A DNA stretch of 64,000 nt from an uncultured Collinsella sp. (GCA_900541785.1 UQKY01000002.1:62001-126000), one strand, 5' to 3'; numbered from the stretch's first letter, positions 9,159 to 18,767 are shown. A program made the numbers and translations. The notes: a model not told the origin generated them from the sequence alone.

Positions 9159-11909
9159 TTAAGCGGAACGCTTGGCCTCGAGCTTGGCCTGAGCGGCCGC
9201 CAGGCGCGCCAGAGGCACGCGGTAAGGCGAGCAGGAAACGTAGTCCACGTCGGCCACGTTGAACAGGCCCTTGATGGACTTAGGGTCGCCGCCGTGCTCA
9301 CCGCACACGCCAAAGTGCATGTCGGGGTTGGTGGCGCGACCCTTCTCGACGGCCATGCGCACGAGCTCTAGCACCGCCATGTCGATGGTCTCGAAGGGGT
9401 TATCCTTCAAAATCTTTTTATGCATGTACAGCGGGATGAACTTAGCCTCGGCATCGTCGCGGGAGAAGCCGAAGGTCGTCTGGGTGAGATCGTTGGTGCC
9501 AAAGCAGAAGAAGTCGGCGTGCGGGGCGATCTCGTCGGCGACCATGCAGGCGCGCGGCAGCTCGAGCATCGTGCCCACGGGAATGTCGAGCTCGACGCCC
9601 TCCTCGGCGGAGACCTCGGCGATCACGCGCTCGATGACCTCGCGAGTCTGGACGTGCTCGGCCGTAATGGAAACGAGCGGGACCATAATCTCGGGACGCG
9701 GGTCGACGCCTTCCTTGACGAGGCGAGCGGCAGCCGTTGCCACGGCACGGACCTGCATGAGCGGCAGGTCACCGAAGACGACGGACAGACGCACGCCGCG
9801 CAGGCCGAGCATCGGGTTGGACTCGACCATGCCGTCGATGCGACGCAGGCGGGCACGCAGGGCGGCGAGCTCTTCCTCGCTGGCGCCGGCAGCCTCCTTC
9901 TTGGTGATGGCGACCTCGAGCTCGCGAGGATTATCCAGGAACTCATGAAGCGGCGGATCGAGCAGGCGAACGACCACCTCGCGACCGGACATGGTCTTGA
10001 ACATCGCCAAGAAGTCCTCAGTCTGAACCTTGAGCAGATCGGCCAGGGCCTGCTGCTTCACAGCCTCGTCGTCGGACAGGATGAAGCTCTGGATAATGTT
10101 CTTGCGATCGCCCAGGAACATGTGCTCGGTACGGCACAGACCGATGGCCTCGGCGCCAAACTCGAGCGCGAGCTCGGCATCCTCGGGGTTGTCGGCGTTG
10201 ACGCGCACGTGGTTGGCGTGACCGTCGGTCTCGTCCAGGCGGATCTCATCAGCCCAGGACAGGATGGTGTCCAAGTCGCCAGTGAGCTCGGCCGAAACCA
10301 GATCGACGGCGCCGTCGACGACGATGCCCTGAGTGCCGTCGATGGAGATGATGTCGCCCTCGTGCAGCACGCGATCGCTGTCCTCGATACGAACGACCTT
10401 CTCAGCCGCGTCGATATGGAAACGCTCGACACCGCAGACGCAGGGAGTGCCCATGCCACGGGCGATAACGGCGGCGTGGCTTGTCTTGCCACCATGGCTC
10501 GTCAAGATACCCTCGGCGGCGACCATGCCCTTCAGGTCGTCGGGGTTGGTCTCCCAGCGGACCAGAATGACCTTATGGCCCTCGGCAGAACGCGCAACGG
10601 CGTCATCGCTCGAGAACACGACCTCGCCCACGGCGGCACCGGGACTGGCATTAAGGCCGCATGCGAGCGCCTCGTACTTCTTGGAGGAGTCGAACTGCGG
10701 GTGCAGGAGCTGGTCGAGCTGCGCGGGGTCGATGCGGCTCACGGCCTCCTCACGGGTAATGAGGCCTTCCTCGACCATCTCAATAGCAATGCGCAGAGCG
10801 GCGGTTGCGGTACGCTTGCCCACGCGGGTCTGGAGCATCCAGAGCTTGCCCTGCTCGATGGTGAACTCGATGTCGCACATATCGCGGTAGTGATCCTCAA
10901 GCGTCAGGAAGACACGCTCAAGCTCCTCACCTGCGGACTCGAGACCCGGGGTGGTCTTGAGGTCGGCGATGGGCTCGGTGTTGCGGATGCCGGCAACGAC
11001 ATCCTCGCCCTGGGCGTTGACCAGAAAGTCACCGTAGAACTCCTTGGTGCCGTCGGCCGGGTTGCGCGTAAAGGCGACACCGGTCGCCGAGGTCTCGCCC
11101 TTATTGCCAAAGGCCATAGCCTGGACGTTGACGGCGGTGCCAAGGTCGTCGGAAATGCCGTGCTGCTTGCGGTAGATGCAGGCGCGCTCGTTCATCCAGC
11201 TGCCAAAGACGACCTGAATGGCAAGGCGCAGCTGGAGCTCCGGATCGTGCGGAAAGACGGGCTTGCCTTCCGCGACCTCGAGCTCGGGGTACTGGGCGGC
11301 CTCGACGTTGTCGGAGAAAATGCACTTGAAGGTCTCGACGAGCTCCTGCAGGTCCTCGGCCGAAAGCTCGGAGTCGACGCGAACGCCGGCGACCAGGCGG
11401 GCCTGGGTCAGGGCATTCTCGAACAAGTCGGCATCGACACCCATGACGACGTTGGAGAACATCTGGATAAAGCGACGATAGCTGTCCCAGGCAAAGCGCG
11501 GGTTCTGCGTCTGGGCGATAAGGCCCTGAACGGACTCGTCGTTGAGGCCCAAGTTGAGGACCGTGTCCATCATACCGGGCATGGAGAACGGAGCGCCCGA
11601 GCGCACCGAGACGAGCAGCGGGTCACGGGCATCGCCGAGCTTCTTGCCGCAGCGAGCCTCGAGGTCGGCCTCGGCAGCAACGATCTCGTCGAGCGCGCCT
11701 TCGGGCCAGACGTTGCCGGCACCAGAGTACTCTACGCAGGTCTGGCAGGTAATGGTAAAGCCACCGGGAACCGGCAGGCCGATACGGCTCATCTCGGCAA
11801 GGTTAGCGCCTTTGCCGCCAAGCACGAAGTTCATGGATTTGTCGCCCTCAGTGACACAGGTGCCCTGGGCATCGGTTCCAAAACGGTAAACCCTCTTGCA
11901 ATCGCTCAC
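9159..11909 (-). CDS. ppdK: Pyruvate, phosphate dikinase
   Basis: This 916-residue PPDK interconverts pyruvate + ATP + Pi with PEP + AMP + PPi. The N-terminal nucleotide domain begins FVLGGKGANLAEMSRIGLPV. The central swivelling domain carries the phosphohistidine motif GGKTSHAAVIARGMGTPCV. The C-terminal TIM barrel has the PEP/pyruvate site, including LCRTEHMF and CGEHGGDP. Length is typical (about 875-920). Its dedicated regulator ppsR lies just upstream on the same strand, separated by about 265 bases with repeats that may be operators. PEP made here could feed the DAHP synthase encoded at 40.3 kb. Confidence 0.97.
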   Translation of the reverse strand: MSDCKRVYRFGTDAQGTCVTEGDKSMNFVLGGKGANLAEMSRIGLPVPGGFTITCQTCVEYSGAGNVWPEGALDEIVAAEADLEARCGKKLGDARDPLLVSVRSGAPFSMPGMMDTVLNLGLNDESVQGLIAQTQNPRFAWDSYRRFIQMFSNVVMGVDADLFENALTQARLVAGVRVDSELSAEDLQELVETFKCIFSDNVEAAQYPELEVAEGKPVFPHDPELQLRLAIQVVFGSWMNERACIYRKQHGISDDLGTAVNVQAMAFGNKGETSATGVAFTRNPADGTKEFYGDFLVNAQGEDVVAGIRNTEPIADLKTTPGLESAGEELERVFLTLEDHYRDMCDIEFTIEQGKLWMLQTRVGKRTATAALRIAIEMVEEGLITREEAVSRIDPAQLDQLLHPQFDSSKKYEALACGLNASPGAAVGEVVFSSDDAVARSAEGHKVILVRWETNPDDLKGMVAAEGILTSHGGKTSHAAVIARGMGTPCVCGVERFHIDAAEKVVRIEDSDRVLHEGDIISIDGTQGIVVDGAVDLVSAELTGDLDTILSWADEIRLDETDGHANHVRVNADNPEDAELALEFGAEAIGLCRTEHMFLGDRKNIIQSFILSDDEAVKQQALADLLKVQTEDFLAMFKTMSGREVVVRLLDPPLHEFLDNPRELEVAITKKEAAGASEEELAALRARLRRIDGMVESNPMLGLRGVRLSVVFGDLPLMQVRAVATAAARLVKEGVDPRPEIMVPLVSITAEHVQTREVIERVIAEVSAEEGVELDIPVGTMLELPRACMVADEIAPHADFFCFGTNDLTQTTFGFSRDDAEAKFIPLYMHKKILKDNPFETIDMAVLELVRMAVEKGRATNPDMHFGVCGEHGGDPKSIKGLFNVADVDYVSCSPYRVPLARLAAAQAKLEAKRSA

Positions 11910-11956
11910 GATACTTCCCCTTCCATGCGCTCTCGCGCACGACCGTGGTAACGAAT

Positions 11957-11979
11957 CGGCCCGCCGGATGCGGGCCGTG
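11957..11979 (-). repeat. GC-rich hairpin in the ppdK leader
   Basis: CGGCCCGC-cggat-GCGGGCCG is a perfect 8-bp stem (11957-11979) in the presumed 5' leader of ppdK. There is no T-run after it on the minus strand, so a terminator is unlikely. It could stabilise or regulate the mRNA. Confidence 0.5.
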
Positions 11980-12031
11980 AGGGAACTATACGGCGGGTTT
12001 TGAATGGGCTTGAGCAGAGGATACGCGGTTT

Positions 12032-12079
12032 GGTAAACGTGCTAAAACTAGCGGTAAACGGTAGGTAAAGGTGGTTACC
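12032..12079. promoter_or_regulatory. Phased GGTAAAC repeats upstream of ppdK
   Basis: Plus-strand copies of GGTAAAC/G begin at 12032, 12053 and 12064, and the palindrome GGTTACC at 12073. The first three are spaced 21 and 11 bases, about two and one helical turns, which suits a DNA-binding regulator on one face. A minus-strand -35-like TTGACC lies at 12110-12115, placing the repeats at or just downstream of a possible ppdK promoter. The role as operator is inferred. Confidence 0.4.
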
Positions 12080-12175
12080 TTATGAAGATACCACTACAAG
12101 AGACTCGCAGGTCAAGTGCAAGTTATTTGCTAAATCGCTTTATCAGTATCAGGTATTTTAAGCTAATCTAATAAG

Positions 12176-13051
12176 CTAGCTTTGTTGGGCGCGGCGGGCG
12201 GCACGGCGAGCTCTTGCCTCTTGAATCTCTTCGATATGAGCGATGATCTCGGAGGCACTCTCCTCGATCGCCTTGCCGTCGGTGCGCACCACAAAGCAAC
12301 CCAGACGTTTCATGAGGGCACGAGCCTCCTCGAGCTCGCCGCGCACGCTCTCGGGCTCGGCATAAGAGCCGGCGACGGCGCGGGCATAGTCGTCGCCCAG
12401 GCGGCTATCGCGAATCTCGGAAATCACATCGACGGTCGAAATCAGACCGAACAACCGCAACGGATCGACCTCGTAAATCGACTTGGGCGGCTCCATACCG
12501 TGCGCCAACGGAACGTTGGCGACCTTGTAGCCCTGATAGGCCAAATACATCGACAGCGGCGTCTTGGATGTGCGGGATACACCCAGCAGCACGATATCGG
12601 CATCCGACAGATCATCGCAGCCGCGCCCGTCATCGTGCTCAACGAAATACTCCATAGCCTCGATACGATGGAAATAGCGATCGTCGGTCTTGTGTATCAC
12701 ACCCGCAACGCCCTTGGGAGGCACACCGATGAGCGACGACAGCACGGCAAGCGTCGGGCCGATCAGGTCGACCGAGCGAATGTGCAGCATGCCCAAGTAG
12801 TCGAGCACGCGAGCACGAAGCGCCGGATCGACGATGGTATGGAACACGGCGATATCACGATGGTCGGCATCGACTCGCGGGCCCACAAACGACTTGACCT
12901 GCTCCACCGAGGTCACCTTAGGCAGACGTAAAACACGAAAAGCCCCTTCATCAAATTGCCCGGACGCCGCAAGCACCACCTCACAAGCGGTATCACCGAG
13001 CGAGTCGGAGATAACGATAACGGTGGGACGAGCGGCGACCGGGCAATCCAT
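12176..13051 (-). CDS. ppsR: Pyruvate, phosphate dikinase regulatory protein (PDRP)
   Basis: This 291-residue PDRP/DUF299 protein is a bifunctional ADP-dependent kinase and Pi-dependent pyrophosphorylase. It turns PPDK off and on by threonine phosphorylation. The start VIVISDSLGDTA and the P-loop-like motif LGVSRTSKTPLSMYLAYQG are diagnostic. The C-terminus is Arg/Ala-rich. It lies immediately upstream of ppdK on the same strand, which supports PPDK rather than PEP synthase as target. It starts 34 bases after glyS. Confidence 0.93.
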   Translation of the reverse strand: MDCPVAARPTVIVISDSLGDTACEVVLAASGQFDEGAFRVLRLPKVTSVEQVKSFVGPRVDADHRDIAVFHTIVDPALRARVLDYLGMLHIRSVDLIGPTLAVLSSLIGVPPKGVAGVIHKTDDRYFHRIEAMEYFVEHDDGRGCDDLSDADIVLLGVSRTSKTPLSMYLAYQGYKVANVPLAHGMEPPKSIYEVDPLRLFGLISTVDVISEIRDSRLGDDYARAVAGSYAEPESVRGELEEARALMKRLGCFVVRTDGKAIEESASEIIAHIEEIQEARARRAARRAQQS

Positions 13052-13085
13052 GCGGGGCTCCTTTTGCGCTTATGCGCAGGCTAGC

Positions 13086-15182
13086 TTACTTTTTGCGGGC
13101 AAGCTCACCGATGTTGGCGATGCCGGAGAAAACGGCCTCGAAGCGGTTGAGCAGCTTAAGGCGATTATCGCGGAGCTGCTCGTCCTTGTCCATGACCATA
13201 ACCTCGTCAAAGAAACGGTCGATGGGGGCACGCAGGGCGGCAAGGGCGGCAAATGCGGCCGGGTAATCCTCGGTAGCAAGGGCGGCATCGACGGCGGTCT
13301 GGGCGGCCTCGGAGGCGTCGGCAAGCGCAAGCTCGACCTCGCCCATCAGGGCGCGGTCGTACTCCGCGCCCAGCTCGGGCTTGGAGATATGCGCCGCGCG
13401 GGCGTAGGCGGTTGCCAGGTTGTCGAAGGTCTCGGCGTCGTTCTTGCGGGCCTCGTCGAGGGCGGCGCAGCGGGCGAAGAAGACCGACGGGGCAATGATG
13501 TGCACCGCGGAAACGGCGGCAACGGTGTCGGCCGGGATCTTCTCGTCGCGGGCCATGCTCACCAGGCGGCCATGGAAGAAGTCGCGAACCAGCTGGGCGA
13601 CCTCGGCGGCGTCGAACTCAATGCCCTGCTCGCTATAGAGCTCGAGCGCAAAGTCGATGAGCGACGTGGGGTCGATCGGCAGACGGTCGCGCAGGATGTT
13701 GATGATGCCGATGGCGGCACGACGCAGCGCATACGGGTCGGAAGAGCCGGTCGGGGGCTCGCCGATGGCAAAGATACCGGCGATGGTATCGAGCTTGTCG
13801 GCGCAGGCCACGATGCAGCCAGCGGTGCCCTCGGGCAGCTCGTCGCCAGCAAAGCGGGGACGATAGTGATCGCGAATAGCGTGAGCGACCTCTTCGTTCT
13901 CCCCCATCGCGATGGCGTAGTAACCGCCCATCACACCCTGCTGGCTCGTGAACTCGACGACAGCGTTGGACACCAGGTCGGCCTTGCACAAGTGCGCGGC
14001 GCGGCCGGCATCGGCGGCCAGGTGGGCACCCAGGTGCGCCTCGCGGGCAATAGCGAGCGCAAGCTGCTCAATACGCTCGGACTTGGCGAGCACGCTACCG
14101 AGCTTCTCCTGGAAGGCGACCTTGGCCAGGCGCTCGCGGAACTCGTCGAGGGAGATCTTCAGATCCTCCTCATAGAAGAACTTGGCGTCGTCCAAGCGGG
14201 CGCGCACAACGCGCTCGTTGCCGTCGATCACGCGCTCGGCATTCTCGGGCTTGCTGTTGGAGACAATCACGAACTCACGCGTCAGCTTGCCCTCGCCGTC
14301 ATAAATCGGGAAGTAGCGCTGGTTGGTGAGCATAGACTCGCAGATGATCTCGTGCGGGACCTTGAGGAACTCCTCATCAAAGGTACCGACGAGCACCGTC
14401 GGCCACTCGCAGAGGTTGATGACCTCCTCGAAGACCTTCTTGGGCGTATCGACGTGGCAGCCGGGGCGCGCAGCCTCGACCTCGGCGATACCGGCAAGGA
14501 TGGCCTCGCGACGCCGCTCGGCGGAGAGCACGCCGGCATCCTCGAGCACCTGCTCGTAAACAGCGGGGCTAGCGACCACATGGTCACCGTGGCCAAGCAC
14601 GCGATGACCACGCGTGGTGTTGCCACTCGTCACGTCGGCAAACGACACGGGCACGACGTCCTCACCCAGAAGGCAGCAGATCCAACGGACCGGACGCACG
14701 AACGTGGCGTGCTCGTGGCCCCAGCGCTGAGAGCGGTAGTTGGGCCACTGCAGGCCGGCGATGGTCTTCTCGCACAGGGCCGTCAGGATCGGGGTGGCCG
14801 GGGCGGAAGGAATATTCTTCTCGGCAAATACGTACTCACGGCCGTCGGTGTCCTCGCGACGGACCAGATCCTCGGCAGCCACACCGCACTTGCGGGCGAA
14901 ACCCTGGGCGGCCTTGGTGGCGTTACCGTCAGCGTCGAAGGCGATGTTGGCCGCAGGGCCACGCTTGACCTCGTGAACCTCATCGGTCGCGGTGGCGACG
15001 TCGGCCACGAGCGCAGCCAGGCGACGCGGGCTCGAGATCACGCGGACCTCGCCGTGGGCCAGACCGGCCTCGTCGAGACCCTTGGCGATCATGGTGCCAA
15101 GCTGCTTGACGGCATTGTTCAGCGGTGCAGAGGGCATTTCCTCCGTACCGATCTCAAACAGGAAATCCTTAGCGTCTGCCAT
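13086..15182 (-). CDS. glyS: Glycyl-tRNA synthetase beta subunit
   Basis: This 698-residue beta subunit of the alpha2-beta2 glycyl-tRNA synthetase binds tRNA and carries the editing-like and anticodon-binding regions. The N-terminus DFLFEIGTEEMPSAPL, the VRPVRWICCLLG segment and HRVLGHG are characteristic. The C-terminal helical anticodon-binding part ends near VMDKDEQLRDNRLKLL. It lies 3 bases after glyQ, so the subunits are co-translated. Confidence 0.97.
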   Translation of the reverse strand: MADAKDFLFEIGTEEMPSAPLNNAVKQLGTMIAKGLDEAGLAHGEVRVISSPRRLAALVADVATATDEVHEVKRGPAANIAFDADGNATKAAQGFARKCGVAAEDLVRREDTDGREYVFAEKNIPSAPATPILTALCEKTIAGLQWPNYRSQRWGHEHATFVRPVRWICCLLGEDVVPVSFADVTSGNTTRGHRVLGHGDHVVASPAVYEQVLEDAGVLSAERRREAILAGIAEVEAARPGCHVDTPKKVFEEVINLCEWPTVLVGTFDEEFLKVPHEIICESMLTNQRYFPIYDGEGKLTREFVIVSNSKPENAERVIDGNERVVRARLDDAKFFYEEDLKISLDEFRERLAKVAFQEKLGSVLAKSERIEQLALAIAREAHLGAHLAADAGRAAHLCKADLVSNAVVEFTSQQGVMGGYYAIAMGENEEVAHAIRDHYRPRFAGDELPEGTAGCIVACADKLDTIAGIFAIGEPPTGSSDPYALRRAAIGIINILRDRLPIDPTSLIDFALELYSEQGIEFDAAEVAQLVRDFFHGRLVSMARDEKIPADTVAAVSAVHIIAPSVFFARCAALDEARKNDAETFDNLATAYARAAHISKPELGAEYDRALMGEVELALADASEAAQTAVDAALATEDYPAAFAALAALRAPIDRFFDEVMVMDKDEQLRDNRLKLLNRFEAVFSGIANIGELARKK

Positions 15183-15185
15183 GGC

Positions 15186-16097
15186 TTACGCCACCTCGCC
15201 TTCCTGATCGGCATTCTCGTTGATTCCGGCGACCTCGGCCATATAGGCCTCGCAGCACGCCTTGGCGACGGCGCGGACGCGCAGGATGTAGTTGGCGCGC
15301 TCGACTGCGGACAGCGCACCGCGGGCATCGAGCAGGTTGAAAGCGTGGCTGCACTTCATGACACAGTCGTACGCCGGCAGCGGCAGCTTTCGCTCCAGGC
15401 AGGCGTGGCACTCGGCCTCGTAGTCGTCAAACTTCTGACGCATCATCTCGACGTTGGCGACCTCAAAGTTGTAAGCGCTGAACTCGCGCTCGTTCTCCAG
15501 GAACACGTCGCCGTAGGTCATGGGCGTGCCGTCGGGCAGGTAGCTCCACACCAGATCGTAGACCGAGTTGACGCCCTGGGCGTACATGGCGATACGCTCC
15601 AGGCCGTAGGTGATCTCGACGGGCACGGGGTCGACCTCGATGCCGCCCACTTGCTGGAAGTACGTAAACTGCGTGACCTCCATGCCATTGAGCCAGACCT
15701 CCCAGCCAAGGCCCCAGGCGCCCAGCGTCGGGCTCTCCCAGTCGTCCTCGACAAAGCGGACGTCATGGTCGTTGGGGTCCAGGCCAATGGCGGCCAGCGA
15801 ACCCAAGTAGAGCTCCTGGGCGTTGACCGGCGAGGGCTTGATGAGCACCTGGAACTGATAATAGTGCTGCATGCGGTTGGGGTTCTCGCCGTAGCGGCCG
15901 TCGGCGGGACGGCGGCAGGGCTGTGCATAGCAGGTGCGCCACTCGGCGGGACCGAGCGAGCGCAGCGTGGTCGCGGTATGGAAGGTACCGGCACCGACCT
16001 CGGAGTCATAGGGCTGCATAATGACGCAGCCCTGCTCGCCCCAGTACTGCTGGAGGCGCAGGATAATGTCTTGGAAGGAAAGCGGTGAAGCGTTCAT
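15186..16097 (-). CDS. glyQ: Glycyl-tRNA synthetase alpha subunit
   Basis: This 303-residue catalytic alpha subunit has the class II synthetase core: [54 protein letters not shown] and [21 protein letters not shown]. It starts 59 bases below lepB with GGGGATATTAGAGGC upstream. glyQ-glyS form one unit, possibly continuing from the trmD-lepB operon. Confidence 0.97.
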   Translation of the reverse strand: MNASPLSFQDIILRLQQYWGEQGCVIMQPYDSEVGAGTFHTATTLRSLGPAEWRTCYAQPCRRPADGRYGENPNRMQHYYQFQVLIKPSPVNAQELYLGSLAAIGLDPNDHDVRFVEDDWESPTLGAWGLGWEVWLNGMEVTQFTYFQQVGGIEVDPVPVEITYGLERIAMYAQGVNSVYDLVWSYLPDGTPMTYGDVFLENEREFSAYNFEVANVEMMRQKFDDYEAECHACLERKLPLPAYDCVMKCSHAFNLLDARGALSAVERANYILRVRAVAKACCEAYMAEVAGINENADQEGEVA

Positions 16098-16156
16098 GCC
16101 TCTAATATCCCCTCGTCGAAACGATTACACGGTTAGGTACTGTACTATAGCGGTTT

Positions 16157-16720
16157 TTAATCGATAGCGCCGATACGGTTGAGCGGCCAGTAGCGCACAA
16201 GCGCCACGGCGATCAAGTCGGAGCGGTCGACCGGGCCAAAGTAGCGGGAGTCAGCAGAGTTCTCGCGGTTGTCGCCCATCACCCACACACAGTCGTCAGG
16301 GACGGTGTAGGGATAGCTCACCTGAGCGCCGGGGGCTTGGACCGAAAGCGGCCAGCTCATGCCAGTCGTATAGTCCTCGTCGAGCGCCTGGCCGTCGACG
16401 ACGACCTTGCCTTCCTGCAGATCGACCGTCTGGCCGGCCGCGGCGATGACGCGCTTTACCAGCACGTCATGTTCGGACGTGGCATCGGGGTTGTGGAACA
16501 CCACGATATCGCCTTGCTTGACGGGCTGCCCAAGCTCAAGGCTCACCTTTTGCGCCAGGATCTGGTCGCCAATCTCGATCGTGGACTCCATGGAGCCGGT
16601 GGGCACCACAAAGGGCTCGACCACAAACGAGCGAATCAAGAAGGTGGCGACCAGCGCGATCGCAACGATTACGATCCACTCAAAGGCGCCCCTCAGGGCA
16701 GAATGCTGCGATGGGACCAT
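16157..16720 (-). CDS. lepB: Signal peptidase I
   Basis: This 187-residue type I signal peptidase cleaves Sec/Tat signal peptides on the outer face of the membrane. It has a single N-terminal membrane helix (FEWIVIVAIALVATFLI), the nucleophile serine in VPTGSMESTIEIGD, the general-base lysine in DVLVKRVIAAAGQTV, and the GDNRENSADSRYFGPV box. ATG 16720 overlaps the end region of trmD, whose GAGGAG codons act as ribosome binding site. An upstream extension to 16822 is in frame but lies inside trmD. Confidence 0.95.
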   Translation of the reverse strand: MVPSQHSALRGAFEWIVIVAIALVATFLIRSFVVEPFVVPTGSMESTIEIGDQILAQKVSLELGQPVKQGDIVVFHNPDATSEHDVLVKRVIAAAGQTVDLQEGKVVVDGQALDEDYTTGMSWPLSVQAPGAQVSYPYTVPDDCVWVMGDNRENSADSRYFGPVDRSDLIAVALVRYWPLNRIGAID

Positions 16721-16722
16721 TC

Positions 16723-17481
16723 TCACTCCTCGCTCTGCGAATACGAAGCGTCCAGGATCTCCCGCGCGTACGCGCGCTCCTCGGGCGTAAGACGTGCCGT
16801 CTCGATCAGGTCGGGACGCCAACGACAGGTACGCTCGATGGCGTTTTTGCGACGCCAGGCATCGACCTTGGCGTGGTCGCCGCTTACGAGTACTGGAGGC
16901 ACGCCCTCGCCATTGAACTCGGCGGGGCGGGTGTACTGCGCGTACTCGAGCAGGCCACCGTCCTCGGCGGTCGAGAAGGACTCGTCCACGTTGCTCATCT
17001 CGTCGCCCAAGGCTCCGGGAATGAGCCGTACGACGGCGTCGGCTACGACCATAGCGGGCAGCTCGCCGCCCGTGAGCACGTAGTCGCCGATCGACAGACG
17101 CTCATCGGCATACGCATATGCGCGCTCGTCGACGCCCTCGTAACGGCTGCACACAAACAGCAGGCGCTCACTTTTGAGCAGGCGCTCGGCCACATGCTGC
17201 GTAAAGGGCTCGCCGCAGGGGGTGAAGAACACCACGGTGGGCTTGGGACCCTCAGAGCTGATGGCCTCGATTGCCTCGGCAATAGGCTCGACCTTCATGA
17301 GCATACCCTGCCCGCCGCCATACGGCTCGTCATCGACAGTGCGATGGCGGTCGTGCGTCCAGTCGCGCAGGTTATACGCCTTAAAATCAAAAAGGCCGGC
17401 CTTGCGGGCGCGGCCCAAAATCGACGTGGACATGACGGGCTCAAACATCTCGGGAAAGACCGAAAGGGTCTCAATCAGCAT
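16723..17481 (-). CDS. trmD: tRNA (guanine-37-N1)-methyltransferase TrmD
   Basis: This 252-residue SPOUT methyltransferase makes m1G37 in tRNAs and so prevents frameshifting. Signatures are IETLSVFPEMF, NLRDWTHDRHRTVDDEPYGG, the knot region RYEGVDERAY and YVLTGGELPAMVVADAV. It follows rimM by 10 bases in the classical rpsP-khpA-rimM-trmD order. Confidence 0.97.
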   Translation of the reverse strand: MLIETLSVFPEMFEPVMSTSILGRARKAGLFDFKAYNLRDWTHDRHRTVDDEPYGGGQGMLMKVEPIAEAIEAISSEGPKPTVVFFTPCGEPFTQHVAERLLKSERLLFVCSRYEGVDERAYAYADERLSIGDYVLTGGELPAMVVADAVVRLIPGALGDEMSNVDESFSTAEDGGLLEYAQYTRPAEFNGEGVPPVLVSGDHAKVDAWRRKNAIERTCRWRPDLIETARLTPEERAYAREILDASYSQSEE

Positions 17482-17491
17482 GCTGTCCTCC

Positions 17492-18013
17492 CTACTTGTC
17501 CATATCGATCAGGCCGTCCATAACGTGGACGGAAATTGTTCCTGTGTCGGGAAGATCGAGCACAACCTGCTCGATCACGGGAATCAGCACCTCGCCGTAC
17601 CGACCACCCTCGACAACCCAAACATCGTTGGCGGGCGTCGACATGATCTCGACAATCGTGCCGAGCGAACCAAAGCGTTCGTCGACCACCTCGCGACCCA
17701 TAAGGTCGGTATAGGCGGCGTCGAGCGAATCGAGCTCGAAGTCGTCACGATTGGCCAGCACATAGCATCCGGTGATGCCCTCGGCAGCCGTCAAGTCGTC
17801 AATGCCCTCAAACGAGACCAGATCGCCATCGCCCGTATCGGTGACGGATACGACCGTGCAAAAACGGTCGCGCTTGAGCGCCGGCGGCGTCAAGGCGACG
17901 CGCATACCCGGCTCCAATACAGAAGGAAGCCCCCGCAGCGGCTGCGCGAGGACCTCCCCCTTCCTTCCGTGCGGCTTGACCACACGGGCGATATTTTTGT
18001 ACTGGGACCTCAA
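17492..18013 (-). CDS. rimM: Ribosome maturation factor RimM
   Basis: This 173-residue RimM binds S19 and assists 30S head maturation. The N-terminal beta-barrel begins NIARVVKPHGRKGEVLAQPL. The PRC-barrel part includes DLMGREVVDERFGSLGTIVEI and the C-terminal IPVIEQVVLDLPDTGTISV. It lies between khpA and trmD with 4 and 10 base gaps, consistent with one operon. Confidence 0.95.
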   Translation of the reverse strand: MRSQYKNIARVVKPHGRKGEVLAQPLRGLPSVLEPGMRVALTPPALKRDRFCTVVSVTDTGDGDLVSFEGIDDLTAAEGITGCYVLANRDDFELDSLDAAYTDLMGREVVDERFGSLGTIVEIMSTPANDVWVVEGGRYGEVLIPVIEQVVLDLPDTGTISVHVMDGLIDMDK

Positions 18014-18017
18014 GGTC

Positions 18018-18302
18018 CTAGCCCAGAACCTCTACCTCGACAGCAGTGTCGAGGCGAGCGGCCAGTGCACGGGCGAGCGTGCGAATGGCCTTGATGGTAC
18101 GGCCGCGACGGCCGATGACCTTAGCGACGTCATCCTCGGCAACCGAAACCTCAATTGTGGAGGCGTCGTCACCATCGATGACCTCAAGGCTCACGGAATC
18201 CGGGTCGTCGACGATCTGAACAACGAGATATTCGACGAGATCGGCGATGCGATCTGAGAGCATTGCCTCACCCTCGAGCTGTGCAGCGTCAACCTCAGGC
18301 AC
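18018..18302 (-). CDS. khpA: KH-domain RNA-binding protein KhpA
   Basis: This 94-residue single KH-domain protein is of the KhpA (YlqC) family, a small RNA-binding protein that partners KhpB in Gram-positive bacteria. The KH loop VIGRRGRTIKAIRTLARA holds the GxxG-type motif. The start is GTG 18302: the rpsP terminal codons GAGGAG plus six bases precede it, so translation is coupled to rpsP. Confidence 0.92.
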   Translation of the reverse strand: MPEVDAAQLEGEAMLSDRIADLVEYLVVQIVDDPDSVSLEVIDGDDASTIEVSVAEDDVAKVIGRRGRTIKAIRTLARALAARLDTAVEVEVLG

Positions 18303-18305
18303 GAT

Positions 18306-18638
18306 TTACTCCTCGGCGCCCTCAGCGGCAGCCTTAGCGGCCTCGGCCTCTTTGGCGAGCTGCTTCTTGGACTTCTTGACGACGGTCTCGGTCTTCTCGC
18401 CCTCGTTGGCGGCCTTGACCAGAGCGGCGACGGCGTCGGTGAGCTGAGCGCCCTTGGACTGCCAGTCAGCGATCTTCTCGAGGTCGAGGTTGATGGTCTT
18501 GGGGGCGGTCATCGGGTTGTAGCGGCCAACCTCCTCGATGATACGACCGTCACGCGGGGCGCGGGAATCGGCGACGACGACACGGTAGTACGGACGCTTC
18601 TTAGCGCCGTGACGAGCAAGGCGAATCTTGACTGCCAA
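18306..18638 (-). CDS. rpsP: 30S ribosomal protein S16
   Basis: This 110-residue bS16 begins with the conserved [20 protein letters not shown], then [18 protein letters not shown]. The Lys/Ala/Glu-rich C-terminal tail is usual in actinobacteria. The start is TTG 18638: GGAGGAG lies six bases upstream and the protein then begins exactly where S16 should. An upstream ATG at 18674 would add 12 residues absent from the family. It is the first gene of the rpsP-khpA-rimM-trmD-lepB unit. Confidence 0.96.
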   Translation of the reverse strand: MAVKIRLARHGAKKRPYYRVVVADSRAPRDGRIIEEVGRYNPMTAPKTINLDLEKIADWQSKGAQLTDAVAALVKAANEGEKTETVVKKSKKQLAKEAEAAKAAAEGAEE

Positions 18639-18694
18639 AGGAAACTCCTCCAACCAAGCAGCTTTAGGCTGCAACTACAAACAAACAGTTGAAC

Positions 18695-18723
18695 ATAATA
18701 CGCCATCGACGCGGGCAGGTGAA
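18695..18723 (-). promoter_or_regulatory. Predicted proximal promoter for rpsP operon
   Basis: Minus strand: -35 TTCACC (18718-18723), 17-base spacer, -10 TATTAT (18695-18700), about 55 bases before the rpsP start. Confidence 0.55.
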
Positions 18724-18767
18724 GTCCGTGAGACCAACTTCTTCGGTGTAGTCGAGGGCAAATCCAT

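Noticed and set aside
9420..11951. An 843-codon open frame on the plus strand opposite ppdK
   Set aside because: It mirrors the ppdK codons and has no recognisable domain or ribosome site. Long antisense frames are expected in GC-rich genes.
12834..16088. A 1084-codon open plus-strand frame opposite glyS and glyQ
   Set aside because: It is antisense to two well-identified synthetase genes. Its product is low-complexity Gly/Val/Leu/His-rich, typical of complement-frame translation.
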